From Platynereis dumerilii (Eukaryota; Annelida; Polychaeta; Phyllodocida; Nereididae): 64,000 nucleotides of DNA. The notes under the pieces were generated by a model that was not told the origin of the DNA, did not search any database, and saw only the letters and a program-made list of their open reading frames with translations. Where the stretch lies: contig JAPTHN010000030.1 in assembly GCA_026936325.1 (NCBI GenBank), positions 620,001 to 684,000 of the forward strand, in the 5' to 3' direction. Every line of letters begins with the position of its first letter. The stretch's first letter is position 1. Below are positions 46,885 to 59,606 of this stretch, piece by piece. The position numbers were made by a program, and so were the translations under genes.

Positions 46885-47360
46885 CAGACGAAGGAGCAGC
46901 AGGAAGCATGCGTGGTGATGGAGCTATTACCAAGTTACTTAGAGCAACTAGGTGTAAAATATCAAAGTAAAGCATTATCGATACAATAATAACTTCCGGA
47001 GCTTGGTGAGGCAGAATCAGTATGATTGATGTCAAGACAAGGTCTGTAATAACTCATGTAGTTACTGGTAGAGCAGCATTAGGCAATTCTACCAAAAGGG
47101 AGACATTGGTAGCCAAATACAGTGGAAAAATGTCAAATATGTGCAAATAAGATCACAACACCAAAGATCAAAGCAACCTTACAACATCAAAGGCAGATCA
47201 AAGAGATTTCTGCAAAGACATTTTGACATTAAGACGAGACAAAAGAAAGTTTATAAGCAACAAAGGTTGAATAAAAAAAGAGATGAGGTAATGGAACAAC
47301 AAACATCAAGGTTATTTCTCTTTAAAATTCATTCAAGGACAAGTGATTGCTTTCTGTTAA
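46885..47360. repeat. Blocks H and I, copy in U4, with the empty TTAA site
   Basis: It is parallel to 21858-22285. At 47311-47327 GTTATTTCTCTTTAAAATTC is uninterrupted and continues into CAAGGACAAGTGATTGCTTT, which in U3 is found only beyond the TTAA element at 34525-34545. This is the empty-site evidence for that transposon. Confidence 0.75.
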
Positions 47361-49564
47361 ACAACAGTGCTTATGGGTAAGTGATATTTTTGGATGTTGG
47401 AGTGAGTGGTATAAAGGTAATTTTTAATGTCGAATTTTGATCATAATATATATGTACTGAGGCAATTTAGTGATTCCTAAAACTTATGAATGAGGCATTC
47501 CTTAATATTACATATTTCAAATGCAATTTATGAAACAAGGTCATCAGATTCTGATCCATTGGCTTCAAGTGTCATCCCTCATAATCACCTCCTTCTTCAC
47601 TGAAAAAAAATTTCTTAAAGATAAAGAAGACATGTTTAACCTCTCATAGATACAGAGCCTAAAATGAAACGGATCTCATAATACAAGAAGCATATCAAGC
47701 CAGCAGCCTCATGTGATTAGTATTAGTTCCCTGAGGTCATTTGGACACAATGGTTCCATTTTAAGTATTGCAATGTAATTGAGGTTTTCTTGAGGGAAAC
47801 ATCGCTCAAATCCTGTTATCAGATTGGTTTATAGACAGGAAGTGTCTTTCCTGTATGTTCGTATGAAAAGTCAGGGTTTTTCTAACTTTTTAGTGCTAGT
47901 GGAAATCATGACTGTTTATTTGTTCTATTTTCGCAGATTGTATATTGTGTGTGAGAGACTGTTTCACTAAAGTTGAAGTTGTTGCCTTATGGCACAGAGA
48001 CCTAGTACACCGGACCTTATTAACAAAATGCTCTGCGATTTCAATGATCCATTCATATATACATTTATGTATTCAAGCTATACTTAGAAAAAAACATATT
48101 TAAGGAAAATTCATTCCGATAAATTCAACTACATCATAAAATAAACAGTGGAATGATATCACATGCTCTCTTACAAGCTGAATGGAAAACCAAATAATTA
48201 TGAATTCTAAAAAATGCCTGTCAAGTATTTATGGCCAAGAGGCTTCGTCTCACGGATTGGAATCTACTTATTCTATTTATTTCCAATCCGATGATGAGGA
48301 AACCAAATGAGCTTGCCTTGCTTAGGCATCCTAATAAGCTCCAAACTAGAGTTTTAAGACTTCTGTACAGAAATAAGGCTAGAATGCACTTCTCGTATGG
48401 CAGTGGTATTACTAATGTGGAAGTACATGTAGGTTAGTTTGCCAAATAAGGTTAAATAGATTCGATGAAAAAGGTTAATGAAGGTTTCATATTGCCTTAT
48501 GAAGGGAAGAAGTATGTTGGAATAGTTTTTGGAGAACAGAGATGTACCTTTCTTTGTTACAGAAGATTCATTTTAAAATTAGTTCCTCTTACTAGTTTTC
48601 TCAATATGGATCCACGTAGCAACTACAATCACCACCAGACACGTTAGTGGCTTTGAAGTGCGTTTTTAAGGTATTCAAACTAGATTTATGCTATGTAATT
48701 CAGTCTCTCAACCAATCCGAAGAACCACATTTGCCACGTGTTGCTATCCTATTGAAGAAACTCATACTTGTTGAATTTGCTCTAAGCAACTAACGAAATC
48801 ATGTAGACTAGCTTCGAAGTATGAACAATGAACAAAATGCAATAACCCGAAGTATGCAAGCTGCTTTTTTATTTTAATTCCAATAATTCTTATTTTTTCC
48901 GCTTTTCTTAAAAATATCAAAGATGAAGTTAAATTATTATTCACACTGAAGTAATGAAACAAGAGAGGTCAGCAAATTAAAGAATTTCTCTTGTCACTTA
49001 GCATTAATTTGTAATGTTAAAGGTTTGTTCATGATATCAGATTGACATTGTCAATTCCTTGCTCAGCAGATAAAAAAACAATGAATTCTTCCTTACCTCA
49101 CATCAAAACTTTTGATAACCACAACACCTTTATTACTCGCATTAATGATAGTGTCACCCACCTGAAAAGAAAGAAAAGCCTGTCAAAATGTGAGAATGAC
49201 AAACAATGCTATATGTAATTATGTCTTCATCAGTACAACAAACACCCAGGTTCCTACATTATATATTTGGTTATCTAACATTGAAAATTAACAAATATTC
49301 AAAAGACTTAATCACCAGTAAATAAAGCAGCAGACTTTGCTGAAACATCTTAATTAACTATTTGTCTAGGTTGCAACCTCCTGTATCAACACAACAATCT
49401 TTTTAAACAGCTGTGATATAATCCTAACCTGCATGTAAGAATATCACAATCCTTATCATAACTAAATCAGATGTATAACGATTGGAAAGAGCAAATATGC
49501 CGTCAAACAGGTTTTATGATGGATGACGTAAATCATTTTCCGCAGAAATAAAGTCTGTAGTTTT

Positions 49565-49935
49565 GGGAGGTAGTCAAGGCACGTACTAGCTAAGTTCGGT
49601 CCTTAACAAAGTCTTGGAACAAAAATGACCTTTCTTGTAAGACCTGAGGCAAAGAGCCTGACCTGTAAGCCAGACAAGGGCCTTACAATAGTGTGAAAGG
49701 GCAAGGACCTTCAGAGGCCCTTGTCATGTCATGGCCTGTCTGTGCCCTGGGGTCTAAGAGTGCCCTCAGAGCAGAATACTTTGCCATAGTTCTCCACGCT
49801 GAGCAAATAGATTGCTTATTGACCATTCTGACAACTGCACTAAATATCGCTTTTCATTTCCCCCTTATATGACATTGCTTACTGAGTTATCAGGTTTCCA
49901 TAATGCAACTTCGGATTACCTCTTATGATTTATTT
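49565..49935. repeat. Block M, U4 copy
   Basis: It is the partner of 36185-36580. It ends at the 8-bp duplication ATTTATTT, where the element 49936-50697 is inserted, and continues after it with TACGTTCATGTACTGTGGTC, matching ATGGCAATGTACCGTGGTTC near 36571. It lacks the TACAGTGT stretch found near 36494 in U3. Confidence 0.7.
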
Positions 49936-50697
49936 GGTGTGTGGTTAACCAGGCGACAGACAACCAGGCGACACCATACCACTACCAACTAGGCTACAGA
50001 ACATTTTTGAATCACTCATCACTTCCATCCAGGCGACAGACACTTCCATCCAGGCGACACAGCACTTCCATCCAGGCGACAAACTTTGCACTAGGCGACA
50101 ACCACTTTTTACTAGGTGACAAGCATTTTTAAATTCACTGGGAGACAGTCCATTTGACAAGAATCTGCAAATCTTAAGTCACAGATTTTCGCTCATAGAG
50201 GGACAACTATGCCACCTGGTGCATAGCGCAGATGCCCTCGAGAAACAGTTATCTGTATAAATCATAGTCAGAATCAATAGGCAGTGGCACAAACTTTAAC
50301 ATTTAAAATAAATAAAGGCACTTTATTCATATTTCTAGTCATTTATCATTGCAAACAACAAATATCAGGAGGAAGAGCTGAACTATCTGTGCCCCCTCTA
50401 GTGTGAATTTCGTTAAGCGATCTTCAACTGTAAACATCCTGTTTGATGGCAGACTGGAGCCAGAAAGTGAAGAAACAAATCCTGCTGGAGCAGTGTGAAA
50501 GTTTGTCGCCTGGATTCGGGAATGTCTGACACCTAGTTGGTATGTCACTTAAAATATCTGTCACCTAGTTGGTACTTGTTGTCGCCTGGCTGGTCAAAAC
50601 GTGTCGCCTGGCTGGTAGTGGTTTGTCGCCTGGATGGTTGTCGCCCAGTTGGTAGTGATGTCGCCTGGTTGTCTGTCGCCTGGTTGACTGGCAATCG
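49936..50697. mobile_element. 762-bp element with CCAGGCGACA repeats and 8-bp target duplication
   Basis: The exact flanking duplication is ATTTATTT (49928-49935, 50698-50705), with a single diverged copy in U3 (near 36563). Both ends carry clustered, mutually inverted copies of CCAGGCGACA: about eight near the left (AACCAGGCGACAGACAACCA outermost) and about eight as TGTCGCCTGG at the right. The very tips (GGTGTGTGGTT, GACTGGCAATCG) pair poorly. The 8-bp duplication suggests a hAT-type element with subterminal binding repeats. The middle (50160-50480) has no transposase. Frames at 49941 and 50537 are translations of the repeats. Confidence 0.82.
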
Positions 50698-52479
50698 ATT
50701 TATTTACGTTCATGTACTGTGGTCCATGATAGCATTCATATACCAGTTGGTTGTTCATGAGAAGATAACTTTCCACGAGTTCTTGAATTCAGGAAATAGA
50801 GAACAGAAAAAGACAAACTAACCAAGTTAGCAAAGTACTGCACTATTTTGCCTTTTTAGTACACAAGCTACGTATTTTTTATGGTATGAATGAAATGCAA
50901 ATTCCTTCACCTATCCTGCTTTAAAATAAAACAGGAAAACCGTAATGAAACTTCCTTTAATGAATTACCTAAAGTTGTTATTTAAATCCAGAGGACTGAA
51001 AGATGCATCCACTAGTTTTAGTGTCATTACTTAAGGTCAGTCGAGACATTTAGTGATAAACTCGTGTTCTCAAGTGAGCATTCATTGGTCTGATAGCTTC
51101 CTTTAGAGGACCCATTTATTGCAATCAGGAGGCATATGAAACCAGGCTATCGTTCTATACCTAGCATGGGAATGGCCTCAGTATGCACTAAATTGATAAG
51201 TCATCGTTCTTTAGACTTCATAACTGAAGAAGCCTCAAGAGGCAGAGAAAAAAAGTGTTCTACATAACTGAAGAATAGAATTAAAGATAAAATAGTGACA
51301 ATAATGACTTATAATCTAAAATGACAGAGGCCAAATATTTCAATACCGTAAAACTGCCCTGTGACGAAAAGATATTGCACGCTTTGATAAATTTGTTAAG
51401 TAGGCCTAAAAGCAATACAACAATGTAAAGTAAAATGAAGGAGAAAAAAAATCTTTCAATAAATATTGTTTTTTGGTTCTAAAAGAAATTTATAAACTCA
51501 TAATAGTTACTGAGCAATCAGGTTCCAATGCAAAATACATGTATACCACAGTTTATCAAATCAGTGAGAAATATGGCAGTTCTCCCACCCTAAACATAGC
51601 CACAAACCAAACACACATTAAAAACGAATTCCTTCTTTCTCCCTGATATGTCACTGATAAGGCCTGAACAAAGAGAAATGATTTGCTTGATGTAAATATC
51701 TCGGAATGCTGGTCGCTATTGATCTCCACCTTGTCAAAGTCCCTTGCCATATATACAAAACCCAATGGCCACTGATTTAATACCAATGTTGATCTAATGT
51801 GAGAGACAGGAAGTGTTTGACTGATGCCATCATTGTCATATCACAACAACCTTTTCAAGTTGGTCCTCAATGGAGATCTAAAAACATGTTGGTTTCCTGG
51901 CACTCCCTGTGAGGTCATCATAACAAATTTGTTTATTTCCTTGAACCAATGATATACCATTTCAATATTCTGTAGAACAGTCATCCCTCTGGCACTGCCT
52001 TAACTTTTAGGGCAGGCATCTTGTGTCAGATGGTAGTATGATATCTGAAAGCAGGCAGGAAATGGCATTTACATTGTTCTTCTATAAGCATATGAAGAGA
52101 TTAGGAATGTGTTATTTAATTCTGTTAATCTTTTGTTTCCTGATTTTAATGATATGTCTATGGAAGAAAAATTCATTCATTTGTTTGAGAAACAATGGAA
52201 AAATGTATCTGTATATATCGAGAAAGCATGGGAACATAGAAAACATATTTTATATAACTAGTAAGGGAATATTTAGTGTTGAAAGAATGATGCAATATCT
52301 TATCACCAAACATACCCCATGGAAACTGCACAGACATGAGAAATCTAACAAAGATAACATTTACCAAAGGGAACACAAAAACAAATCTACAGGAAACCAC
52401 ACTGACATCAGAAAACCAAACAAAGGTAGAATTTACCAAAGAGAATACAGACAAACCCCAGAGGCATTGCAATAAAGTC

Positions 52480-53050
52480 AAGTAATTGCTACTTAATTGT
52501 AAATACAAGTTTCACTTGTCTTCTGCCTTGGGTGAATTGAGCAATCACAGCAGGATGACTGCAATTCCAGCAGATATAAAACACAAAAGCTATTATTAGG
52601 TTGTATCGAGCAATGAGACTCTGCTTCAGGGAGATTTAGATTCTAGAGACAAATTAACAGCATTCCACCTCGCTTGCATTGACACCATAGGAGATGATGC
52701 AGGGATGCGTAAATCATTCTTGGAGAAAATTGAACTTGTCAATGATCCTTTATTGAACTACTGAGCATCAATTGAGTTGCAATTGAAGTGCATCACAGAG
52801 ATAAATTTGAGATGATATGCAAGACAAGTGTGTCAATTGAAGTCATATGAAACACAGCAGGACTGTGGAAGACAGAATTTGTGCATTTAAAGAGGTTCTA
52901 CAGCAATGGCATGACATCCATTCCTTCCAGAGACACGAAGGGTTCTCTGATGGATTTGAGCAAAGTGGATTAGCCGCCAATGACCTATTATGGATCGATC
53001 AAGGCTCACCATTCCCAACATTCGGCTGTCATGAAGATGTGTGTAAGAAC
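52480..53050. repeat. Block C, copy in U5
   Basis: It contains CATTTAAAGAGGTTCTACAG, CTGATGGATTTGAGCAAAGT and GGATCGATCAAGGCTCACCA. It lacks the CAGGCAAAAC stretch of other copies, an 11-bp-scale gap that is not a multiple of three. A 75-codon frame covers it, and the U6 copy gives a partly similar SDGFEQSGLAA peptide, but U3 and U4 do not. Confidence 0.7.
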
Positions 53051-53952
53051 AACAAGTATTTGATGACAGCCTAAAGTGTTGCAATGTCGGAAAAGGAAAG
53101 TACTAGAGGAAGTTCTTTTAAGATGCAGAGTATAATCTGCAGAACAAAAGGTTTTATTTAAAAAAAAGAAGAATAATGAACCAAGAAAGAGGCGGGAACG
53201 AGAGGAATGAAAATGGATCGAAAGTAAAATGGAAAAAGGTAAGCAGGGATCAAACTATTATTGATTACAACTACAGGTGCTAGATCAAATGTCACTTACT
53301 CCCCTGATGACATGGCTAAACTTCAAGTGCTTGATCTACCAAAATGGAATATATTATCAGAAAATCCATTCACCCTTTTCTTTGCCTTATAAGTATACTA
53401 GCATGGCACAAACAAGCAATGGAATGTTGCTGTTACTTTCCATATACTATTGCTATCACAGAACGAACACATTTTAAATGTGTCCAGCTTTAAGGATGCC
53501 TGGTTAAGAGCCAGGAGAGTTTCAATTTCAATCGTCATGATCGATTTGCCATTAATCAGAGTTGGAACGCATAAACGTCCAAGGAACTTTCAGGAATCAA
53601 TCACCCAGCTCAAAGCCTTTTTATTTTCAAGATGTTAAACAAGAAGTTAATAAAGTTTCTTAAAAATCAGTTTGGAACCATAAATAAGATTAATTTATTC
53701 TGCATTGAGAAAAAAAAAGTATGAGCTTGATTTGTGGTACTTGTTTTCCAGTTATTTCCTATAAATATGTAATATACAAAGCTTGATCATATGATTCTTG
53801 CATGAATTCAGCAATTTGTCTGTTCTTTTGAAATAAGCTACGTAAGCACAAACCCACCCCGCCATGTGCATTCTTTTGGATTTGAAGTTGGCTTTCGTTG
53901 CCTACAACAACTGATTACAGAGCAAAATTCTTAAGCACAAATACTAAATGCA

Positions 53953-54460
53953 GGCCTTCTGTCCTCTGTGTTGAGCACCTGTCAAAATGCCTCACAGTTT
54001 CCAGACATCCAAAGACATGACAGGAACGTCCATTAATCGGCAGACTCCATGTTTAGCAGCCATCTTGGCAATGTGGTCCATCTCAAATCTCACGCATTGT
54101 GAGACATTCCACGTTTCTCTATACCTCGGTTATGCTAGAAGTATTCTTGTAAGTATGCCTTAGCCCTTTTCAAGTGACTTCTTTGTAAATTTAGCACAAA
54201 GGAGCATTGGAAGAAGTAAATAGGATCTTCATGCCATGGAAGTTTCACAGCATTCAACCTGGGCATTCATAAGTATCTTATTTTCTCTTCTGCAGACCAT
54301 CAAACAACAAGACACAGACAATGATAATCCAAAGGGAGGCAATGGCCTGTTAACAATGCAGAAAAGTGATGCAGAAACCATTGTTAGTTGACCTGTGCAA
54401 AATAGGCTTATGCCTTTTGCTACCCTGGGTGTCTTCAAGCGATGAAAAGAGATAAAAAAC
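53953..54460. repeat. Blocks D and E, close together in U5
   Basis: D (53953-54103) has the full GCCATCTTGGCAATGTGGTC. E (54317-54460) has GGCAATGGCCTGTTAACAAT and CCTGGGTGTCTTCAAGCGAT. They are only about 215 bp apart here versus about 1.6 kb in U3, where the 900-bp MITE lies between them. F follows at once (CTGGTGCTACACTAACAGAT). Confidence 0.7.
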
Positions 54461-54949
54461 TGGTGCTACACTAACAGATCAAGAGGAGAAATGCAGCTAT
54501 ATAAACAATGAGCAGGCACATTCTGTTGATAGTTTGTTCTGAATTATTTGGAGAAAACAAAATGACATGGGGATTTTGACATGGAGAAATTATATTGGAT
54601 TCCTAAACTTCAAAGTTCAGACATGCTGCAAAAGGAAAATAGTTCCTTTAACACTAAACATGTGTTGCCTGCCATACCAAAAATTAACATTTATGCAACC
54701 GGCATAGAAAGTAGCAAACTTCGGGCGATTGAAACACTAATGTAACTAAATTGAGCATCTGTCTAAAATCAGCACCAAATATCACAACATGTCATACTCT
54801 TCTACTTTCCAATAAAAAAAAAGACCCTTCTTAAACTATTTATTCAGCAGTCATGAATGTAGAACTGGAATTTATTCTGTTGGCACCTTAGAGTATGAAA
54901 AACCATAAATTTCAAATGAGAGACAGAACTAAATGGTGCTGCCTATTTC

Positions 54950-55165
54950 TACGGCCTAGTGCTTAAGCATCACGCTTGATCGTCCACATGATTAATTGCC
55001 CAATGAGAATCCAATTGGTTTTTCTCTGCCCTAGCAACCTGTAGACTTCCATGACACAAGGGTTAAGCTCTAACATTTGTCAAATCCTTATTCCTCTAGA
55101 CTGGGCCTGATGTCAATCTAGTGGCTGGTAAGCTGTAACTTTCTCGTTCATTTAGTGAGTCTTCA
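54950..55165. repeat. Block G, copy in U5
   Basis: GGCCTAGTGCTTAAGCATCA, AATCCAATTGGTTTTTCTCT, CCCTAGCAACCTGTAGACTT, CACAAGGGTTAAGCTCTAAC and TCCTTATTCCTCTAGACT are shared with the U1 and U2 copies. Its presence directly after E/F in U5, U2 and U1 but not in U3 and U4 divides the array into two unit types. Confidence 0.65.
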
Positions 55166-56696
55166 ATGAAAAAGGTGAGTAAGCCAGTGCCAGTTTCATC
55201 CAGCGTTATGGTTTATATAGTCACCTTTTTGTTAAAATTAAAATAAATCATTATATTCATATATTAAATGGCATTTAGACACTCTATCCTAAATGTAATT
55301 GATCACTTCATTATTAAATATTCTTAAAGAGTACCAACTTGTATGGACTTACAAAACTCAGGTTTGAGCTTACATATTTTAATCAAGCATATCACAGGTA
55401 AAATTTAATTTCCTTCTTGCTTCATGATAATTCACTTGTTAGTTTGAACAAAACAAGGTACGTAATAATATAACAGGAAGAGCCCCTCTGCCCAGAAAGA
55501 ACAAATAAGTAGCCAAATACAGCGGAAATGGAAAAAATATGTGCAAATAACATCATGAAACCAAAGGACAAAGTGACCTTAAGACATCAAAGGCGGATCA
55601 GAGAGATTTCAGGAAAAGACACTGTGACATCAAGGTGGCTGACAAGAAGCTAAAAGACCTGGGTGAAATAAGAAAAAGCGAAATGGCGAAGGAAGGATAA
55701 CCATCAAGGTTATTTCTCTTTTATTTATTTCCCTTCAAGGACAACTGATGGCTTTCGGCTGTGCCATAATGTCAACAAGTCAGTAATATACCAATCTGGA
55801 TAATGTGTGCAATGTGGCAGGTGCACCTAGATAGTGGTTAGCAGATTGCTTATAAATTTTACACTCATTATACGAAATTTATTAAGAAAGACAGTGAAAC
55901 ATTCAAACAATTTGTAAGAAACAATTATAAACCTTCACTAGCATGCCAAGCAGACAATGCCAAGCAGACAATGCTTAATCGATTACCACCAAAGATGCAC
56001 CAGCTAGACCACAACAGAATTCGATATAACATTTCAACTACACACAAAAAAAGAGCCCGTGAAAGTTGTCAGTTTAGATCAGATTTCCGAAGGGAGTTTG
56101 AAGCTTGCAACTGGTTGAGCCCTTCCAGGAGCGATCGATTTTCCAGCGATAACCTTTAACACTGATTTTTTTCTTTTCTCTAAACTTTTCTTCGCCAGGT
56201 TTTGACAGCAGACAAGAGCCGCATGGTATTTATAGGTCTTTTTTAAATGCTGTTCTTTGTTTTTGTTCAGTGTTGTCCAAACAGAACAATTTTTTTAAAT
56301 CCTTCAAAAGCGTAATATTATAAAGCATCCGCACAATTTCCAAGTTTACATGTACAACACAGCTAAATCTCCCACCTTGATAAAAATACAATGAAATTGT
56401 TCATTTTGATAATATAATTATAATCATATAGGCCTATAACATTTCAATTCTTTCATTTGTCAATATGTAATGACAATGAATCTGGGATAAACAAAAATTG
56501 CTGCTCCCTAAAATTCCATTAATCATCAACCGACAAACCAAAAAACCACCAGGATTTAATAATATACGGAGTTTTTAAATTTTTGGAAAGGCCGCAGTAC
56601 AAATAGCTGCGGTCAAACAATTTTTTACATTCTTGCTAAAGGTACGATCATAACATATCAACAGTCATCGTAATGCACCAATGGCAAATTTTTCTA

Positions 56697-57704
56697 GTGT
56701 GAGGGGTGTCCCAAAAGTTCTGACCAATTTTTTTGGCAGACCTTTCTATTTGAAGTAGCTGTATGAAATTTTCTCAGAATCAATTTCAGGTATTCCACTA
56801 ACCATTTTGAAAATATTGTACCTTTTCGAACATTTTATATAACTTTTCTGTTGCCATGGAAACAGAAGGTCAGTGCAACCAGCTCTGCTCAAAGTTTTAG
56901 GCCAAATCCAAGTGTCTAGCCTTGTAAATAAGCAAGGAATTTATAGTAAATATGCAATGGATGATCATGAAAAATGTTATTTGGAAAACTAACAGTATCT
57001 CGGAAGTTTTTCATTTACATTTAAAGTCACTGTGAATCAGTTTAACCCATATGCCGAGGTGATCACCTGGGTCCTCCAAACTGGGCTGTTCCTAAATTGT
57101 GGAATTTCAGTGTATGTGGAGACTGCTTCATTTCTCGTTATGACCATTATTTCTTTAATTTTTGAACTAGTATATGAATTTTAGTATCATGCAAAGTTAC
57201 AGAAGGCCAAATCTTGTAATTAGAGCAGATGAGATTGGGTTTTAAACCTAAGGTTCTTGAGCACTGCCTCTTGACAGCAGATTGTTTCAGCCAAACCGCC
57301 TCAAGCGCTGTTAGGCAACTGCTGGAAAACGCCTTCGGTAATTGCCTTAGCTGATCAGGTTGAAATATAAATAAATGTTTATAATCTAATGGAAGATATC
57401 TTGGAAGACTGCAAGCCTATCTGGAAATACATTTTCTTGCAATCATTTGCTTTTTTACTATAAATTCTCTGACTTTTAACACAGCTAATTTGCTGAATTT
57501 TGTCTGAGAAATTGAGCTGCGCTGGGTGCACTGACCTCTCGTAACCATGGTAACAGAACAGTAATTTAAACACTTCTTACAGTCTTTATTTTTTCAAAAT
57601 AGATGGTCAAATACATGAAATTTATTCTGTGAAAATTTAATTTAGCTATTTCAAATAGAAAGGTCTGCCAAAAAAATTGGTCAGAACTTTTGGGACACCC
57701 CTCG
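56697..57704. mobile_element. 1.0-kb mariner-type non-autonomous element
   Basis: The ends GAGGGGTGTCCCAAAAGTTC and the reverse complement continue through TGACCAATTTTTTTGGCAGA in both arms. TA is present at both flanks (56695-56696, 57705-57706), with three extra bases at the left tip. The arms pair again further in, at CTGTTGCCATGGAAACAG / GTAACCATGGTAACAG followed by AGGTCAGTGCA.CCAGC. The length is near that of a mariner, but no mariner transposase frame is seen in either strand; the longest frame is 64 codons. Arm similarity is high at the tips. Confidence 0.85.
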
Positions 57705-57959
57705 TAAAATATTTCCTTCTTGTCTTTTAACATTTTGTGAGGATCATAATCTATGGTTAGTTATTGGTTACTTATGCAATTTTATCTGTCCACATATCTG
57801 TTGTAAACAATATTGGAATAATCACTTATTACCAGATCCTGTATTGATGTTCTGCAAAGTAATACTTCAAACATCCATGAGAGATCAAACTATTCACATT
57901 TCTCAGTCCCTTTAAATGTCCCAAGATGGCTCCTGTCTCAGCAGCAATTTAGTGAATGC

Positions 57960-58990
57960 TAACACTTAGAATGTGGCTTTTTCTGAAATCTGAATATATC
58001 AAATACAGTTTGTTGCTACTGAGCAAGATCATCTGATCTCTTGGTGTGGTATGTTATCCTTCTAGATCTCATCCTTATTTATTGATAACAAAATGCACTA
58101 AGATATTAAAGAGATCGGCTTAACCTATCATAGATAAAGGTTTTAAAGACAAAGTGATCTGAAAGTTCATGCAACACACAACCACCCCCTGCTCTCTACT
58201 GATTCAGCCTGTTGGGCTTTTGGATTAAGAACCTATCCTCTTTCCTCAGGCTGAACTGCTCAAAGTTGCTTTGGATTTTGCTGTCAATACGACTGGATGC
58301 ACTGAGCCTTGGCAACATTCTGCCAAATTATCATTCCCCAGTTCAGCCACAACTTTTCAGAAGAGTGTCACTGTCAAATAAAATATTGAAGCCTTTCTTC
58401 ACTGTTTCTACTGCCTCAGAAAGTTTTACCTTTTCCCCTTTCCCGAACATGATTTAATGCCTGAAAGTAGATTCGGTTAGCACGTTGGTGAAGGTTGTTG
58501 GTTCTTACATCTCATTTCTAATAATTCATTTGAATAAAAATGTAGTGACCTTTGCCGGGGCAATGGAAATCACTGCGTTTTTATTTTTTACGATTACCTT
58601 TACTTCTGATTTTGTATTACTACACAATACACATCAGCAAAATGGAATAAAACAGGCTTGTTTCCAATTAGATTAAACTTTCAATACACATTAAACTTTC
58701 CCACTTGATCTCATCCTGCAGTTTGTTTCAAGATTTTGAAATTTAAACTTTCACTAAAGGAAGTCCTTGTCACAAAAAAGACAGTTTGGCTGTTGAGCTG
58801 GGAGCTCAGTTTTAAGTAAAACATAAACATTAATTATTAATCTGACAAATAGCAGGACGCAGTCTTTGTCATGAAAGATGGATAGACCTGTTGTTTATTG
58901 TGCTCTTGAGCAGAAAGTAGCCATTGTGTACTTGAGACATCCATACAAGGGTGGAAAGAGTTTGTATTAGCATGGTGTTTATCTTTGTAA
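57960..58990. repeat. Blocks K, J and A of U5
   Basis: It is highly similar to 61545-62660 in U6. K ends GAGATCGGCTTAACCTATCA. J begins CAGCCTGTTGGGCTTTTGGA and includes TTTGCTGTCAATACGACTGG and TCCCGAACATGATTTAATGC. A includes GGACGCAGTCTTTGTCATGA. U6 has an insertion of about 76 bp between J and A (about 62145-62250). An 81-codon frame at 58212 has a partial counterpart at 61847 that differs by frame-disrupting indels. Confidence 0.75.
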
Positions 58991-59413
58991 AACACAGAAG
59001 TATCACATTGCACTTAATGAATTATAATTATGAAAATCTAAGCACAGGTGAAGTAAAGTTACTAGAGTGAGTTATATTGAGATTGTTGTGCCCTGTAATA
59101 AATCGAACTTGGAAGGTTCCTTTTACTTTAATACACAAAAAGAACATTAATTTCCGACCATACCATGCAGTTCAACCATGGTTTAATTTAAAATTAAGTA
59201 TTCTCTAAACAATCGATTAATCTTGGAATGGATTGCAGTATGTAAAACTTGCCTACAACATTACTTCCCATTTTTCTAAGCCCGGATCTTTTCTACTGCC
59301 CGCATCATACATCAGGATGGCCTCAATCACAAAGAGAAGAAAACCGCTGACACAGTACAATAAGAGTGTCAAAGTCGTTTAAAAAGATAAATGAAACAGC
59401 TTAGATCGAGCTT

Positions 59414-59606
59414 GGGTGGCTACTTTGATTTGGGACCTCTCTCATATTAGATCAGGGGAGAAACATTCCCTGATCACTGTCTGATGCCATTTTTGCAGAT
59501 AACGGCTTCTCTGGAGTGCCCAGCTAAATTGAATTTAGAAAATAGGGCCAGGCACCATGTCACTCTATGGCAACTAGATGTGACGCTTTGAGTGATGCTA
59601 TCCTTA
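59414..59606. repeat. Block B, copy in U5
   Basis: It shares CTTGGGTGGCTACTTTGATT, GGGACCTCTCTCATATTAGA, ACATTCCCTGATCACTGTCT, TTTTGCAGATAACGGCTTCT and CCCAGCTAAATTGAATTTAG. The homeodomain-type GGATTA of the U1 copy is GAATTT here, so that motif is not constant. Confidence 0.75.

Larger units (their letters stand above)
43087..52030. repeat. Array unit U4 (non-coding)
   Basis: This is the clearest unit: C (43398-44030), N (44690-44820), D (45213-45362), E/F (45881-46080), H (46885-47050), I (47200-47360), K (47490-47650), a stretch at 48180-48430 matching 35110-35440, P (49080-49200), L (about 49310), M (49565-49935 and its continuation 50698-51040) and a J-like end (about 51960-52030). Insertions are a SINE (44920-45121) and an 8-bp-duplication element (49936-50697). 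Frames are all under 100 codons. The interval 51060-51950 is AT-rich with nothing assignable. Confidence 0.7.
52340..59606. repeat. Array unit U5 (non-coding)
   Basis: Blocks are a leader (52340-52460, matching 59875-59955), C (52480-53050), N (53474-53590), D (53953-54103), E/F (54317-54500), G (54950-55165), I (55580-55800), K (57960-58145), J (58146-58460), A (58715-58990) and B (59414-59606). H, P, L and M were not found. A mariner-type element sits between I and K. The leader has two imperfect copies of CATCAGAAA.CCAAACAAAG, then ATTTACCAAAG. A 150-codon frame (52023-52475) spans J-like and leader DNA and is not kept in U6. Confidence 0.65.

Noticed and set aside
49941-50821. Frames at 49941-50160 and 50537-50821
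   Set aside because: They are translations of CCAGGCGACA-type repeats in a mobile element.
52023-52475. 150-codon frame with a hydrophobic stretch resembling a membrane protein
   Set aside because: It spans array blocks (J-like end and the C leader) whose U6 counterpart (59870-59960) has no matching frame, and its 3' half is an imperfect internal repeat.
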